64,000 nt of DNA, taken from NCBI RefSeq assembly GCF_003254055.1, contig NZ_QKZT01000002.1:62001-126000 (forward strand), given 5' to 3'. Source of the stretch: Algoriphagus chordae (GTDB taxonomy: Bacteria > Bacteroidota > Bacteroidia > Cytophagales > Cyclobacteriaceae). The notes under the pieces are model-generated. The model searched no databases. It was not told the DNA's origin and saw only the letters and a list, made by a program, of their open reading frames with translations. Shown piece after piece: positions 35,382-44,062 of this stretch. The stretch's first letter is position 1. Each line of letters starts with the position of its first letter. The position numbers and the translations under genes were made by a program.

Positions 35382-36004
35382 AACACAGCCGTTTTCCAGC
35401 CATTTTCCAATATGAAATCTAAGTATTGCGGCAAAATTTTAGGCAAAAGCTCCTTGGTCTTTAATTGATCATGAAAGAGGACAATCGAGCCCTCTTTGGT
35501 ATGCCGGATAGATTTACTCAAAACTTTCTCTGATTTCAGCTTATGATCATAATCCCCAGAGAGCATGTTCCACATCACTATCTGATGGAACTTCGAAATC
35601 TCCGCTGCCTGGCTTGATTTGACCAAACCATAAGGCGGACGAAATAACTTTGGCTTCATTCCTACCACATCTTCCAGCATTCTATCACAGCGTTCGATAT
35701 TATCCAGATAAATTGACTTTTCGGTTTTCCAACCATTGAGGTGATTGTAGGTATGGTTGCCAATCGCATGACCTGCACTTATGATTTCTTGAGCCAGCTC
35801 GGGGTACTTCCGCACATTATCTCCCACCACAAAAAATGTAGCCTTCTGATTTCTTTTCGCTAATTGCTGCAACACATAATCCGTAACTCCCGGTACTGGC
35901 CCATCGTCAAAAGTCAGGTAAACGGTATTTTCACCAGCGTCCTTCCGCCATATCCTATCAGGAAAAAGTCGCTGAACTAGAGCTGGGACGGTATGCCAAA
36001 TCAT
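35378..36004 (-). CDS. Polysaccharide deacetylase (NodB homology domain, CE4)
   Basis: 208 residues, one NodB domain. Motif 1 is TFDDGP (about 31-36, metal-binding and catalytic Asp pair); motif 2 is GNHTYNH (H-x3-H, about 82-88); motif 3 is FRPPYG (about 117-122); a late VLFHDQ holds the last catalytic His. The family removes acetyl groups from N-acetylglucosamine polymers or glycolipids. No signal peptide, but its N-terminus (WHTVPALVQRLFPDRIW) may associate with the membrane. It sits between a GT2 and a phosphatase gene. Confidence 0.9.
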   Translation of the reverse strand: MIWHTVPALVQRLFPDRIWRKDAGENTVYLTFDDGPVPGVTDYVLQQLAKRNQKATFFVVGDNVRKYPELAQEIISAGHAIGNHTYNHLNGWKTEKSIYLDNIERCDRMLEDVVGMKPKLFRPPYGLVKSSQAAEISKFHQIVMWNMLSGDYDHKLKSEKVLSKSIRHTKEGSIVLFHDQLKTKELLPKILPQYLDFILENGWKTAVL

Positions 36005-36005
36005 A

Positions 36006-37217
36006 CTATTGAAATCTTAAACTCAGTAAAGTCAAATCATCCCGCAAAGGCACATCCTTCGAAAATTGCTTGATTTTCTTTAAGAATTTCCGATGAAAAT
36101 CATCCGGGTCCAAGTCCATGTTCTTGTCTACAAACTTCTCCAAGCGCTCCTCTCCAAACTCCTCTTCAGCTGGGTTCATCGCTTCTGTCAAGCCATCGGT
36201 ATAGAGATGTAGGGCAAAATCTTTGAGATGTTCTCGTTTTCCGATTTCCAGAAAAGGTAATTCATCGAAAGCTCCCAAAATTGTAGTCCCAGCATGCAAA
36301 TTCTCACATTTCCCGGTTTCCTCTCTACAAAGCAAGGGAGGGTTATGCCCAGCATTGACATAGGTAAGTTCGCGGGTTTTGAAATTGAAGTGCCCTAGAA
36401 AAAAAGTAATAAATCGTTCTCCATTCGTATTTTCGAACAGGGTATAATTGAGTTGTTTCACCACCATTTCCAGATTGGCATCACTACGCAAAAGTGTCCG
36501 CAAAGCCGCTTGAAAATTAGACATTAGCAGTGCTGCAGAAATCCCTTTGCCCGAAACATCCGCAATACAGAAGTACACCTCATCCTTGGACTTTCGGATC
36601 AGATCGTAATAATCACCACCGACCATGCTATGTGGTAAATAGGTCACTTTGGCCTTCAACTCCTTGTCAGTAGGAAGCTCCGCGGGAAAAAGCATTTGCT
36701 GCACCTGCGAGGCTATTGCCACTTCCCTATTCAAAATTTCCTGTTCTAATTGCTTTCTGGCAAATCGCTTATTCTCCAAAGCCACCACCAGGATATTCGT
36801 CAAAGCCTGGGTAAAGTTCAAGTCCAGTTCCAAACTCTGATCCTTTCTCCTCAAAAAGAGAATGGCGAGCATCTTATCCTTATGATAAACTGGCAAATAG
36901 GTTTCGAGCTCTTCAAAAGAATATTCCTCCTCCAGCTCTAGTCTCAGTTCACCCGTAGATTTCTCGTCTACCACTTGACTTGCGGCTATCAGCATCGGCA
37001 CATTCCCTTTCACGCCATGAGAGATCTTGTTTTCAAAAGCCCCTTCCTTCGCCACGTAGAGTATCAGTGCTTTTATATTCAAATGCACTAGACAGGTGAA
37101 TTTGAATATATTAAGCAATATTGCTTCAGACTGATTTTCATTAATCGCCTGAGTAATTTCGAGCAAAGACTTCAGCTGAAGCTCCTTACGTTGATATTTA
37201 TGTATTTCAGTGGTCAA
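36006..37217 (-). CDS. PP2C-type SpoIIE-family protein phosphatase with N-terminal GAF-like sensor
   Basis: 403 residues. Residues about 15-165 look like a GAF-type sensor domain, then a coiled-coil linker (about 165-185, LENKRFARKQLEQEILNREV), then a SpoIIE/PP2C domain with the metal-binding sequence GGDYYDLI (about 215), ADVSGKGISAALLMS (about 233), YVNAGHNPPLL, HLYTDGLTEAMN and the final RDDLTLL. Such proteins dephosphorylate anti-sigma-factor antagonists or related switch proteins. Start is TTG, two bases after the upstream stop. No anti-sigma or STAS gene is nearby. Confidence 0.88.
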   Translation of the reverse strand: MTTEIHKYQRKELQLKSLLEITQAINENQSEAILLNIFKFTCLVHLNIKALILYVAKEGAFENKISHGVKGNVPMLIAASQVVDEKSTGELRLELEEEYSFEELETYLPVYHKDKMLAILFLRRKDQSLELDLNFTQALTNILVVALENKRFARKQLEQEILNREVAIASQVQQMLFPAELPTDKELKAKVTYLPHSMVGGDYYDLIRKSKDEVYFCIADVSGKGISAALLMSNFQAALRTLLRSDANLEMVVKQLNYTLFENTNGERFITFFLGHFNFKTRELTYVNAGHNPPLLCREETGKCENLHAGTTILGAFDELPFLEIGKREHLKDFALHLYTDGLTEAMNPAEEEFGEERLEKFVDKNMDLDPDDFHRKFLKKIKQFSKDVPLRDDLTLLSLRFQ

Positions 37218-37219
37218 TG

Positions 37220-37471
37220 CTATAGTGTATTATGTGCCATCAGCCCATTTTTTGTTGCCAAAAAATATAAGCCTTTTCCTTCTTTCAAAATATCAGTTGC
37301 TCCAAATCGCTCTTTATCGGGATCATCCAGACATTTGATATAGCCCTGTGAATAAAGCTTTTGCAAAGTTTTCAATAGCAAATCATCTTCCCAGCCCAAG
37401 GTTTCCAAAAGATATCCATAAGGCTGCACGAAATAAAGCTCGTCCATCAAGTCAAATTCCTCGTCGTTCAT
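37220..37471 (-). CDS. Small conserved-looking protein of unknown function
   Basis: 83 residues, acidic N-terminus (MNDEEFDLMDELYFVQPYG), then LLETLGWEDDLLLKTLQKLYSQGYIKCL, which reads like a winged-helix DNA-binding or protein-binding fold (helix-helix-turn-helix with YSQGYI before the wing). No named domain. Its stop lies two bases before the phosphatase start and the pair is probably co-translated, so it is a candidate partner or regulator of that phosphatase (inference). Confidence 0.75.
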   Translation of the reverse strand: MNDEEFDLMDELYFVQPYGYLLETLGWEDDLLLKTLQKLYSQGYIKCLDDPDKERFGATDILKEGKGLYFLATKNGLMAHNTL

Positions 37472-37504
37472 GTTCTAGTTTTCAAATTCTAAATTAACAC
37501 TTCT

Positions 37505-38605
37505 CTAGTTCTCCCTACCCTTCCAAGTAAACTTTCCGCGCAAAGCTCCTATCCCAACTCGCATGACATAGAATGGGTGAACAAAGGAAGTCTGAAATAG
37601 CATCAAAGTACTCGGTTGGCTCCCCAGACTTTTCAACACTTTGCCCAAGCTGATTTTTTCACCAAAGACTTTGATTAACCAGACTAAGCCGAAGGCCAAG
37701 ATTCCTTTTCCCCCGAGGGACATCAGGGAAATACTACCTATCCAAACCAACTGTATCAAAAACGCTAAACTGGCGGATATCGCATGTGAAGCAGAAAAAT
37801 GTACCTTCCATTTACTTGCCCAGCGCACACGCTGATTGATTAATGTCTCCCAAGTTGACTCTGGCTTTGTTCTGACCAATGTCTCCACTGAGGACAAATA
37901 AAAGCAGGCATCCTTTCCATAGGCTTTGCAGATTTTCTTCAATAGAAACTCATCATCACCTGATGCAAATTCCAGATTTCCTTCATATGCATTTACTTCC
38001 CAAAAAGCAGATTTTCTATACGCCAAATTAGCCCCACTGCACATCAGAGGGGATTGTGTAGCAAAATAATAATTAGTCATCAGCAAAATACTCGACCAAT
38101 CTATGGATTGGAATTTCTCTAAAAACCCAGCTTTCTCCTCCACCATAACAGCTCCCGCCACCAACTGCACATTAGGATTTTGAAAGGGCAGCACCATCTT
38201 TTCTACCCAAAACTCAGGAAAAACACAATCTGCATCTGTGCACAAGATGATTTCTCCCACTGCTATTTGCACACCATATTCAATGGCAGACTTTTTCCCC
38301 TTGCTTGGACTCCTTAGAACTTGGACATGTTGATAGTCTTCGAAACTCTTTTCCAATAGCTGAAATGAATCATCTTCAGACTGATCATCCACCAACAGAA
38401 TTTCAAGATTGGGGTACCTGAGCCGCTTCAGATTCAAACTCAACCTGGCGACATTCTTTGCCTCATTTCTAAAGGGTACTATAAGCGTCAAGTCAGGAGA
38501 GAAATCCTTAGCGAGGGCGAAATCCTCTTTTTCTTGCCAAAATCTACTCATCCACCAAAGCAAAGTGCAGTAACTCAGAGACCAGATCAGATAAAAACTT
38601 AGCAT
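37505..38605 (-). CDS. Family 2 glycosyltransferase, membrane-bound
   Basis: 366 residues from the ATG at 38605; a start 12 codons upstream (38641) would overlap ruvC. One N-terminal helix, GT-A domain with LIVPFRNEAKNVARL, LLVDDQSEDDS, the CTDADC metal site and RVRWASKW near 255, then two C-terminal helices. Same layout as the GT2 at 34275-35381 but clearly a different paralogue. It is the first gene of the minus-strand operon and diverges from ruvC across about 20 bp. Confidence 0.87.
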   Translation of the reverse strand: MLSFYLIWSLSYCTLLWWMSRFWQEKEDFALAKDFSPDLTLIVPFRNEAKNVARLSLNLKRLRYPNLEILLVDDQSEDDSFQLLEKSFEDYQHVQVLRSPSKGKKSAIEYGVQIAVGEIILCTDADCVFPEFWVEKMVLPFQNPNVQLVAGAVMVEEKAGFLEKFQSIDWSSILLMTNYYFATQSPLMCSGANLAYRKSAFWEVNAYEGNLEFASGDDEFLLKKICKAYGKDACFYLSSVETLVRTKPESTWETLINQRVRWASKWKVHFSASHAISASLAFLIQLVWIGSISLMSLGGKGILAFGLVWLIKVFGEKISLGKVLKSLGSQPSTLMLFQTSFVHPFYVMRVGIGALRGKFTWKGREN

Positions 38606-38626
38606 GTTTTGGGCTAACTTGCGAGG

Positions 38627-39202
38627 GTGAGCAAAGAACAAGAAAAAGCAGCAAAGGAAAAAATCATCTTAGGCATAGATCCCGGCACCAATGTGATGGG
38701 TTATGGCGTGATTTTGACCGAAGGCAAAAAGTACAAGCTACTTCAATACGGTGTAATTCATCTCAAAAAGTATGAAACGCATGAGTTGAAGCTCAAGAAA
38801 ATTTTTGAACGAATTACGGGGATTTTAGAGGAATTTATGCCTGACAGCGTAGCCTTGGAAGCTCCTTTCTTTGGCGTCAATGTACAATCCATGCTCAAAC
38901 TCGGGCGGGCACAAGGCGTAGCCATGGCAGCGGCTTTGGCAAGAGGTATACCTATCACGGAGTATTCCCCAAAAAAAGTAAAGCAATCCGTCACAGGGAA
39001 TGGTAATGCTTCCAAAGAACAAGTGGCAGCTATGCTTCAGACACTTTTCAATATTACTGAGCTACCTAAAATGCTGGATGCTACGGATGCTTTGGCGGTG
39101 GCTCTTTGTCATCATTTTCATGATGGAAGAATTCAGACCAAAGGGAGAAATGCGGGCTGGAAATCTTTTATTCAAGAAAACCCAGATCGGTTGAAAAAAT
39201 AA
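38627..39202 (+). CDS. ruvC: Crossover junction endodeoxyribonuclease RuvC
   Basis: 191 residues, start GTG. The RNase H-like fold has its four acidic catalytic residues in order: [15 protein letters not shown] motif ([12 protein letters not shown] at about 17-28), ALEAPFFG (about 80), and the C-terminal [13 protein letters not shown] (about 150-162). It cuts Holliday junctions during recombination. ruvA and ruvB are not beside it. A hairpin follows directly. Confidence 0.95.
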   Translation: MSKEQEKAAKEKIILGIDPGTNVMGYGVILTEGKKYKLLQYGVIHLKKYETHELKLKKIFERITGILEEFMPDSVALEAPFFGVNVQSMLKLGRAQGVAMAAALARGIPITEYSPKKVKQSVTGNGNASKEQVAAMLQTLFNITELPKMLDATDALAVALCHHFHDGRIQTKGRNAGWKSFIQENPDRLKK

Positions 39203-39226
39203 AAACCCGGCACAAACCGGGTTTTT
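39203..39226. terminator. Bidirectional terminator between ruvC and the barrel gene
   Basis: AAACCCGG (39203-39210) pairs with CCGGGTTT (39217-39224), with A run before and T run after, able to serve both convergent genes. Confidence 0.85.
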
Positions 39227-39252
39227 AATAATTATATCAAGTTGAAATTTAC

Positions 39253-39807
39253 TTAGAAATCAAATCCTAAAGAGATCTTCAACACATTATTCTTAACATC
39301 CTGATTGTAGTAATTGACACTCTGGAATCCAATATCATAACTCACCTGGGCATTCAGTCCTAAGGGTAAATTAGCACCCAATCCTACCACTCCAGAAATA
39401 TCATAACCTTTGATAGGGTCCATGCTCGTATCCGAACTTCCATCTTCATATTCCAATTTTCTAGACACCAAGACAGAACCCTGTGGACCTGCAAAAACAT
39501 TAAGAAATGGTAGAAAATTAACGCGAACCAAAACAGGTATGTCAACATAATTCAGTCGATCTTGTTTGACCACTGGAGCAATCTGAGACTCATTTCGAGT
39601 ATGTCCTTTTTGGGAATAGTAAACGCCTGGTTCTACCGAAATAAAGCCTAAATCTTTTCTGAAATATGCACCTGCATGAAAACCTCCGATTGCATCAGAA
39701 TCAAAGTCAGAGAAATTAGCTCCGCTATAACCTGCGCGAACACCAAATTGAGCCTGAGCAGTCCCGAAGAAGCCAAGTGCAAATATGAATACCAAAAGTT
39801 TTTTCAT
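39253..39807 (-). CDS. Small outer membrane beta-barrel protein (PorT-like family)
   Basis: 184 residues. Signal peptide MKKLLVFIFALGFFGTAQA, then alternating strands such as FGVRAGYSGANFSDF, GGFHAGAYFRKDL, FISVEPGVYYSQKG, YVDIPVLVRVNFLP, and a terminal Phe (KISLGFDF) that fits BAM recognition. An eight-strand barrel is likely. Ligand unknown. Confidence 0.85.
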   Translation of the reverse strand: MKKLLVFIFALGFFGTAQAQFGVRAGYSGANFSDFDSDAIGGFHAGAYFRKDLGFISVEPGVYYSQKGHTRNESQIAPVVKQDRLNYVDIPVLVRVNFLPFLNVFAGPQGSVLVSRKLEYEDGSSDTSMDPIKGYDISGVVGLGANLPLGLNAQVSYDIGFQSVNYYNQDVKNNVLKISLGFDF

Positions 39808-39986
39808 AAAATATTAATTAGTTAGTAGATGTTATTTAGTATTATTCAAGAGTTTAAAGATTAAAAGCTGAGATATTTCCACTTATTATGTGACTGTTCC
39901 TTCACTTCTATTTAAATTAACTGGGCAAAACTAAAGGATAGATTATAAATTACCAGTCGCCACCAAAACTTTTTAGTAACTAACAA

Positions 39987-40550
39987 ATGGAAAATTTCTC
40001 AAGCCTATTCAGCAAATTCCCTACCATAAGTGACGAAGCAAAGGCAGCTTTTGCAAATCACCTAGAAGAATTTGAAGTTGATAAAGGTTTTTTATTGGAA
40101 AAAGAAGGTCAAGTAAGCAAGTATCTCTACTTCGTATCCGAAGGATCAGCAAGGAGCTATTACATCCGCGAAAACCGTGATATCACGGTCTCATTCACAC
40201 TAGATGAAGAATTTGTAACAGCCATGCATTCCTTTATCACTAGGAAGCCATCATACGAAAATATCGAAACGATGGAGAAAAGTAAGGTCTTCAAAATCTC
40301 TTATGATAATCTTCAGGCCTGTTTTATAGATTTCCCAGAATTAGAACGAGCCTACCGGATGATTTTGGAACAATACTACATTGTCCTCGAAGAGCATCAA
40401 ATATTCAACAAATTCAAAACAGCTAGGGAAAGATACCTCGAACTGATGCAGTACCGACCAAAAGTAATCCACAAGGCATCTGTAGGACAAATTGCCTCAT
40501 TTCTAGACATGACTATTGAAACCCTCAGCAGAATCCGAGCAAAAATTTAA
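39987..40550 (+). CDS. Crp/Fnr family regulator
   Basis: 187 residues. The cyclic-nucleotide-binding-like fold covers about 15-125 (KGFLLEKEGQVSKYLYFVSEGSARSYYI marks the jelly roll), followed by the long dimer helix and a C-terminal helix-turn-helix (SVGQIASFLDMTIETLSRIR). Typical cAMP-contact residues are absent, as in most Bacteroidota members, so the ligand, if any, is unknown. It diverges from the neighbouring barrel gene across about 180 bp. Confidence 0.87.
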   Translation: MENFSSLFSKFPTISDEAKAAFANHLEEFEVDKGFLLEKEGQVSKYLYFVSEGSARSYYIRENRDITVSFTLDEEFVTAMHSFITRKPSYENIETMEKSKVFKISYDNLQACFIDFPELERAYRMILEQYYIVLEEHQIFNKFKTARERYLELMQYRPKVIHKASVGQIASFLDMTIETLSRIRAKI

Positions 40551-40567
40551 TATCTCAAACTGCTCCC

Positions 40568-41107
40568 CTAAGATCCACTTCCCTTAAATTGATCTTCCTT
40601 GTAAGCAAACAGCACATTAAAAGTTGTCAGTGAGCCGTATGCCCTGGTGATGTATTGTTGCAAATGCACTCGATCTTCATCATCCAGCTTTGGATGATTA
40701 TTAATGTTTTGTTCTAGCACCCTTAGCTTTTCTCGCACCATCACAATTTTATGGAAGAAAGCAGACATTGGGACCTCCTTAGCTTGAAGAGACGGGTCAT
40801 TGGGCTTGAAAACCACATTTCCTCCCATCCATTTCCCTCCCAAAGGCACAATCGGCGCTCGCTCAGAAGTCTGAATTAAGGCTTCTCGGATAGCTTTCTC
40901 CACATCTTTCATCGTCAGCATAGGAAAGTCAGGGACTTTGGCTTCATCTATTGTGAATCCCTCATAATCTCGAGCGAGCGTTTTGACTTCCTCATTGTTG
41001 TAAAAATAAATTTTGTAATAGGTATCGTCCACAGAAAGGATCATTCCTGTGCCGAATTTCGGATGTACCAATTTGCTCCCTGGAGCTAGTTCAGATGCTT
41101 GTGCCAT
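40568..41107 (-). CDS. Uncharacterised protein with N-terminal Tudor/CarD-like domain
   Basis: 179 residues from the ATG at 41107 (MAQASELAPGSKLVHP). Residues about 8-50 (GSKLVHPKFGTGMILSVDDTYYKIYF) resemble the small SH3/Tudor-like fold found at the C-terminus of UvrD and in CarD, often used to bind RNA polymerase or nucleic acid. The remainder is helical and charged (KAIREALIQTSERAP, VREKLRVLEQNINNH). I do not recognise a named family for the whole protein. Confidence 0.75.
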   Translation of the reverse strand: MAQASELAPGSKLVHPKFGTGMILSVDDTYYKIYFYNNEEVKTLARDYEGFTIDEAKVPDFPMLTMKDVEKAIREALIQTSERAPIVPLGGKWMGGNVVFKPNDPSLQAKEVPMSAFFHKIVMVREKLRVLEQNINNHPKLDDEDRVHLQQYITRAYGSLTTFNVLFAYKEDQFKGSGS

Positions 41108-41181
41108 TATATATAAAAAAGGTTTAGGCAACCAAAATAAGGAATTTTGGAATAATTGAACGGAGAGAATTGAAATCCTTC

Positions 41182-41215
41182 TAAAAAAAGAATAGGAGGC
41201 CTTTTGCCTCCCATT
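41182..41215 (-). terminator. Intrinsic terminator of the 41222 gene
   Basis: GGAGGC (41195-41200) pairs with GCCTCC (41206-41211), extended past one mismatch by GAAT/ATTC; an A run at 41183-41189 gives the T tract on the minus strand. Confidence 0.8.
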
Positions 41216-41221
41216 CTAGAA

Positions 41222-41710
41222 TTAATTCTTCAAGTCATTTATCCTTTTAGACCAGGTTTGGGCAAGCTCCCACTCGTTGATTATATAATCATTCTTCTCC
41301 TCATCATAAAGTTCCACTTCAAATGGCTTCATATGCTCATCAAATTGATCCAGCACCAAGCTGATTTTATTGATAATCTGACGCTTTACTTTGCCTTCCT
41401 TAATTTCCCGGAAATTTCTGATTGGGCGACACAATCTTACTTTCCCCAAATCGAATTTATGCACCTGAACATCTTTCTCTAGGATATTCAGAAAGAGTAG
41501 CTGGCTATTGTGTTGGTCTAAACCTATACAATAAGTTTCACGCCAAGTCTCAAAATCACTAGTATTTAAATGGCTTACCTGTGCCTCGGACTTGAGTCTC
41601 TCCTTCAGCAGATTAGCCTTATTCTTTTGTTTGTAATGATTTATAATTAATGGTAGACATACCATTGCGATCAAGAAGATCGACACAATTATCACTGTTA
41701 GTTCGCTCAT
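41222..41710 (-). CDS. Uncharacterised membrane-anchored protein
   Basis: 162 residues from the ATG at 41710. One N-terminal helix (LTVIIVSIFLIAMVCLPLII) is followed by a basic stretch (KQKNKANLLKERLKSE) and a mixed alpha/beta cytosolic domain. The pattern TWRETYCIGLDQHNSQLLF looks like a small regulatory beta domain. No domain name can be given. Confidence 0.7.
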   Translation of the reverse strand: MSELTVIIVSIFLIAMVCLPLIINHYKQKNKANLLKERLKSEAQVSHLNTSDFETWRETYCIGLDQHNSQLLFLNILEKDVQVHKFDLGKVRLCRPIRNFREIKEGKVKRQIINKISLVLDQFDEHMKPFEVELYDEEKNDYIINEWELAQTWSKRINDLKN

Positions 41711-41801
41711 TATTTTTAGATATGTAAAATGGAATATCAATCCTACCTGGCTTGGAGAAGTCTGGAGGATTTTGCAATGTCAACTAAAATTGCAATCCGT
41801 T

Positions 41802-42179
41802 TTACCAGAAATAATGAAAGGGGAAAATGATCTTGGCGGCAGTCAAGGCACCATACACCGGAGTACTCAAAAAAGATATGTTTAAAATCTCTCCTTCAGA
41901 AATTCTAAACTGTGGTTTGAAAATAGATGAAAAAAGAACTGGCCAATGCCCCGTATTTGAAAGCCAATCATCATTGGATCCTTGCCTACTTATTCTATTC
42001 CAATCAGGATTGACACAATGATGAAAATCAGAAAAATTAGTGTCAGACTTCGTAACAGTATAATAGTCTCTATCCCCAAATTCACTCGCAAATACCCGCT
42101 CACCTAGCCCTGTAGATGGCAAAACCACCCAAAGAAGGAGATAATAAAAGAGGTAAATAAGAGAATTAAGTTTTTTCAT
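41802..42179 (-). CDS. Small exported protein of unknown function
   Basis: 125 residues. A hydrophobic N-terminus (LNSLIYLFYYLLLWVVLPST) suggests export, followed by a segment rich in Asp, Ser, His and Trp (SDFHHCVNPDWNRISRQGSN), and a hydrophobic C-terminus (YGALTAAKIIFPFHYFW). I know no family for it. It lies 230 bp beyond the PepSY gene in the same direction, separated from it by a terminator, so a link to the iron locus is possible but unproven. Coding status is less certain than for its neighbours. Confidence 0.5.
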   Translation of the reverse strand: MKKLNSLIYLFYYLLLWVVLPSTGLGERVFASEFGDRDYYTVTKSDTNFSDFHHCVNPDWNRISRQGSNDDWLSNTGHWPVLFSSIFKPQFRISEGEILNISFLSTPVYGALTAAKIIFPFHYFW

Positions 42180-42355
42180 AGTATTTCGAGAGGCTGATTC
42201 ATCTCATCAAAACGGAGTACAAAAATAAAGCAAATGCGGCATCATTCCGTTCCATTTTATCAAAAAATACATTGTCTTGGTGCTAGTGTAATTAAAAATC
42301 TGGCCAATTCCATTACAAATTGAACTACAAACACATACTCGCTAAAGACACCTTT

Positions 42356-42402
42356 CAAAATAAAAAGAAGTTGGCGAAGCCTGAATCATCACTCCGCCAA
42401 CT
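42356..42402 (-). terminator. Intrinsic terminator of the siderophore locus
   Basis: AGTTGGCG (42369-42376) pairs with CGCCAACT (42395-42402); T tract on the minus strand from the A-rich bases at 42357-42368. Loop is 18 bases. Confidence 0.75.
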
Positions 42403-42409
42403 AAAAAAA

Positions 42410-44053
42410 TCAACCCACTGCTACTGCCGATTTCCTTCTTGGAGCTGTCGTTTTGCCAGGTTCTTCCTCGGCTTTCTTTAGTTTCATTTTTAGTCCAATC
42501 AAAATCGCAGAAACGGATATAACCAGCCAAAGTGCATCTATCAGGAATATATCCGTCTGTCCATTTCTCAGTGTAATCCACAGCCAGTTTCCTGAGATCA
42601 AACCATTCATGAGAGGCACACCTAGTCCGATGATTCCTCCAAGAATCATGGTGAATTTATTGGTAACAGCGTTGTTGCGGAGGAAAGTAAAAATCAACGT
42701 CAATGCCAACCATGACCAGAAAAAAGTCTGAAAAATAAAGGTAGATCGATCTGCCACAGGGTCCTGCAAGCCGACTTTGATCATCACAAATGTAAATGCC
42801 GTGGCAGGAAACATACTCAGACAGCCCCCCAAATAGAACCAAACTAACCAAGCGTTGAACTTCCTTTTTATCGGAGACACATGTTTTTTGTCCCGAGCCA
42901 CTAGCCAGATCATTACGCCTGAGACAATCACAAAGCAGGTCAATAAACCGAGTGCAAAGTAAATCAGCTTCAAGCCTTTGCCTCCAAAGTCACCAAAGTG
43001 CAATCTCAAAATCACAGCTCTCGCTCCATCGAGATAAGATACTTCTTGAAATGGGCTCTTCTCAACCACTATTTCTCCATCAGCAACTCGGTAAGTAATC
43101 GTCCCCGAGCTGGCAAATTTCTTATCATAATCAGACTTTCCAGTAAACTGCACATGCATATTTTCATCGCCATAGTTGAAAATACTCGCATTGTGCACAT
43201 GAAACTCAGGCCACTTCTCTTTGGTCTGCGCGAGTAATCCATTCACGGAAAAATCTCTTTCCAGTGGCTTGCCTACAAACTCATACTTGGGAGGATTGAA
43301 GCCAAAATCGTCGTATGCTTTCTCCTGGTTCCCCTCATAAGCGTAACTGATAATCGCTGGTGACATAATCGTCAAGCCCACTATGATATAAACTCCTGTG
43401 AGTGCAAACATGAATTGGTAGGGCAAACCTATAATCCCCAAAGCCGTGTGTGCATCTGTCCAGAGATTTTTGATGCTGTTGTTTGGGCGAAAGATGTAAA
43501 AGTTGCTGATGATCTTTTTCCAATGAACTATCACTCCCGTGATCACTGCGAAAAGAAAGAAAAAAGCGATAATTCCAGCCAGCAAATAACCTGACCTGCC
43601 ATAGAAATTCAGCTGTGCAAAAAAGTGAAGTCTGTACAGGAATTCCCCAAAGGAATAGGATTCCTGATAATCATAAGTCTTCAGATCCTGCGTATTCATA
43701 TAGAAGAAATTACCTCGACCTCCACGCCCTCTTCTACCCTCTCCCTCTTTTACCACAGCATCTTTGGGTGCAGAAATAGTTACGCCTGTACGCTGCTCAT
43801 CGTAATATTGATTGAATACAAGGTCTGTTTTGGCAATTCCTTTTCTTGCCTGAAGCGTATCCAGTACAAGATCAAAATCCATTTCCTGCAGCGCCCATCC
43901 TTCAGAAATCGACTCATTCCGCTCCCAACTGATAATTTCATCCCTGAAAAAAGAGAATGATCCTGCGAAGAAAATCACATACAAAGCCACACTGATGATA
44001 ATCCCAGAAATTGTGTGCGTGTGAAATAAAATATTGTAAATCCTGTTGCTCAT
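42410..44053 (-). CDS. PepSY domain-containing inner membrane protein (iron-associated, XusC-like)
   Basis: 547 residues. PepSY-associated TM family: N-terminal helix (IISVALYVIFFAGSFSFF) with the following FRDEIISWE, a periplasmic region of about 120 residues, the HTALGIIGLPYQFMFALTGVYI helix, a PepSY-containing periplasmic domain, and four to five C-terminal helices. An unusual Arg/Gly-rich stretch (EGRRGRGGRGN) lies in the first periplasmic region. Relatives are thought to reduce or process iron-siderophore in the periplasm or inner membrane. Nine bases separate it from the DUF3649-like gene. Confidence 0.87.
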   Translation of the reverse strand: MSNRIYNILFHTHTISGIIISVALYVIFFAGSFSFFRDEIISWERNESISEGWALQEMDFDLVLDTLQARKGIAKTDLVFNQYYDEQRTGVTISAPKDAVVKEGEGRRGRGGRGNFFYMNTQDLKTYDYQESYSFGEFLYRLHFFAQLNFYGRSGYLLAGIIAFFFLFAVITGVIVHWKKIISNFYIFRPNNSIKNLWTDAHTALGIIGLPYQFMFALTGVYIIVGLTIMSPAIISYAYEGNQEKAYDDFGFNPPKYEFVGKPLERDFSVNGLLAQTKEKWPEFHVHNASIFNYGDENMHVQFTGKSDYDKKFASSGTITYRVADGEIVVEKSPFQEVSYLDGARAVILRLHFGDFGGKGLKLIYFALGLLTCFVIVSGVMIWLVARDKKHVSPIKRKFNAWLVWFYLGGCLSMFPATAFTFVMIKVGLQDPVADRSTFIFQTFFWSWLALTLIFTFLRNNAVTNKFTMILGGIIGLGVPLMNGLISGNWLWITLRNGQTDIFLIDALWLVISVSAILIGLKMKLKKAEEEPGKTTAPRRKSAVAVG

Positions 44054-44062
44054 AAGTTCTGA

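Noticed and set aside
34275..36004. Polysaccharide biosynthesis cluster of the Wzx/Wzy type
   Set aside because: No flippase, polymerase, chain-length or export gene is present; only two GT2 enzymes and one deacetylase.
41204..41482. 92-codon plus-strand frame opposite the 41222 gene
   Set aside because: Antisense shadow of the membrane-anchored protein gene; its start overlaps that gene's terminator.
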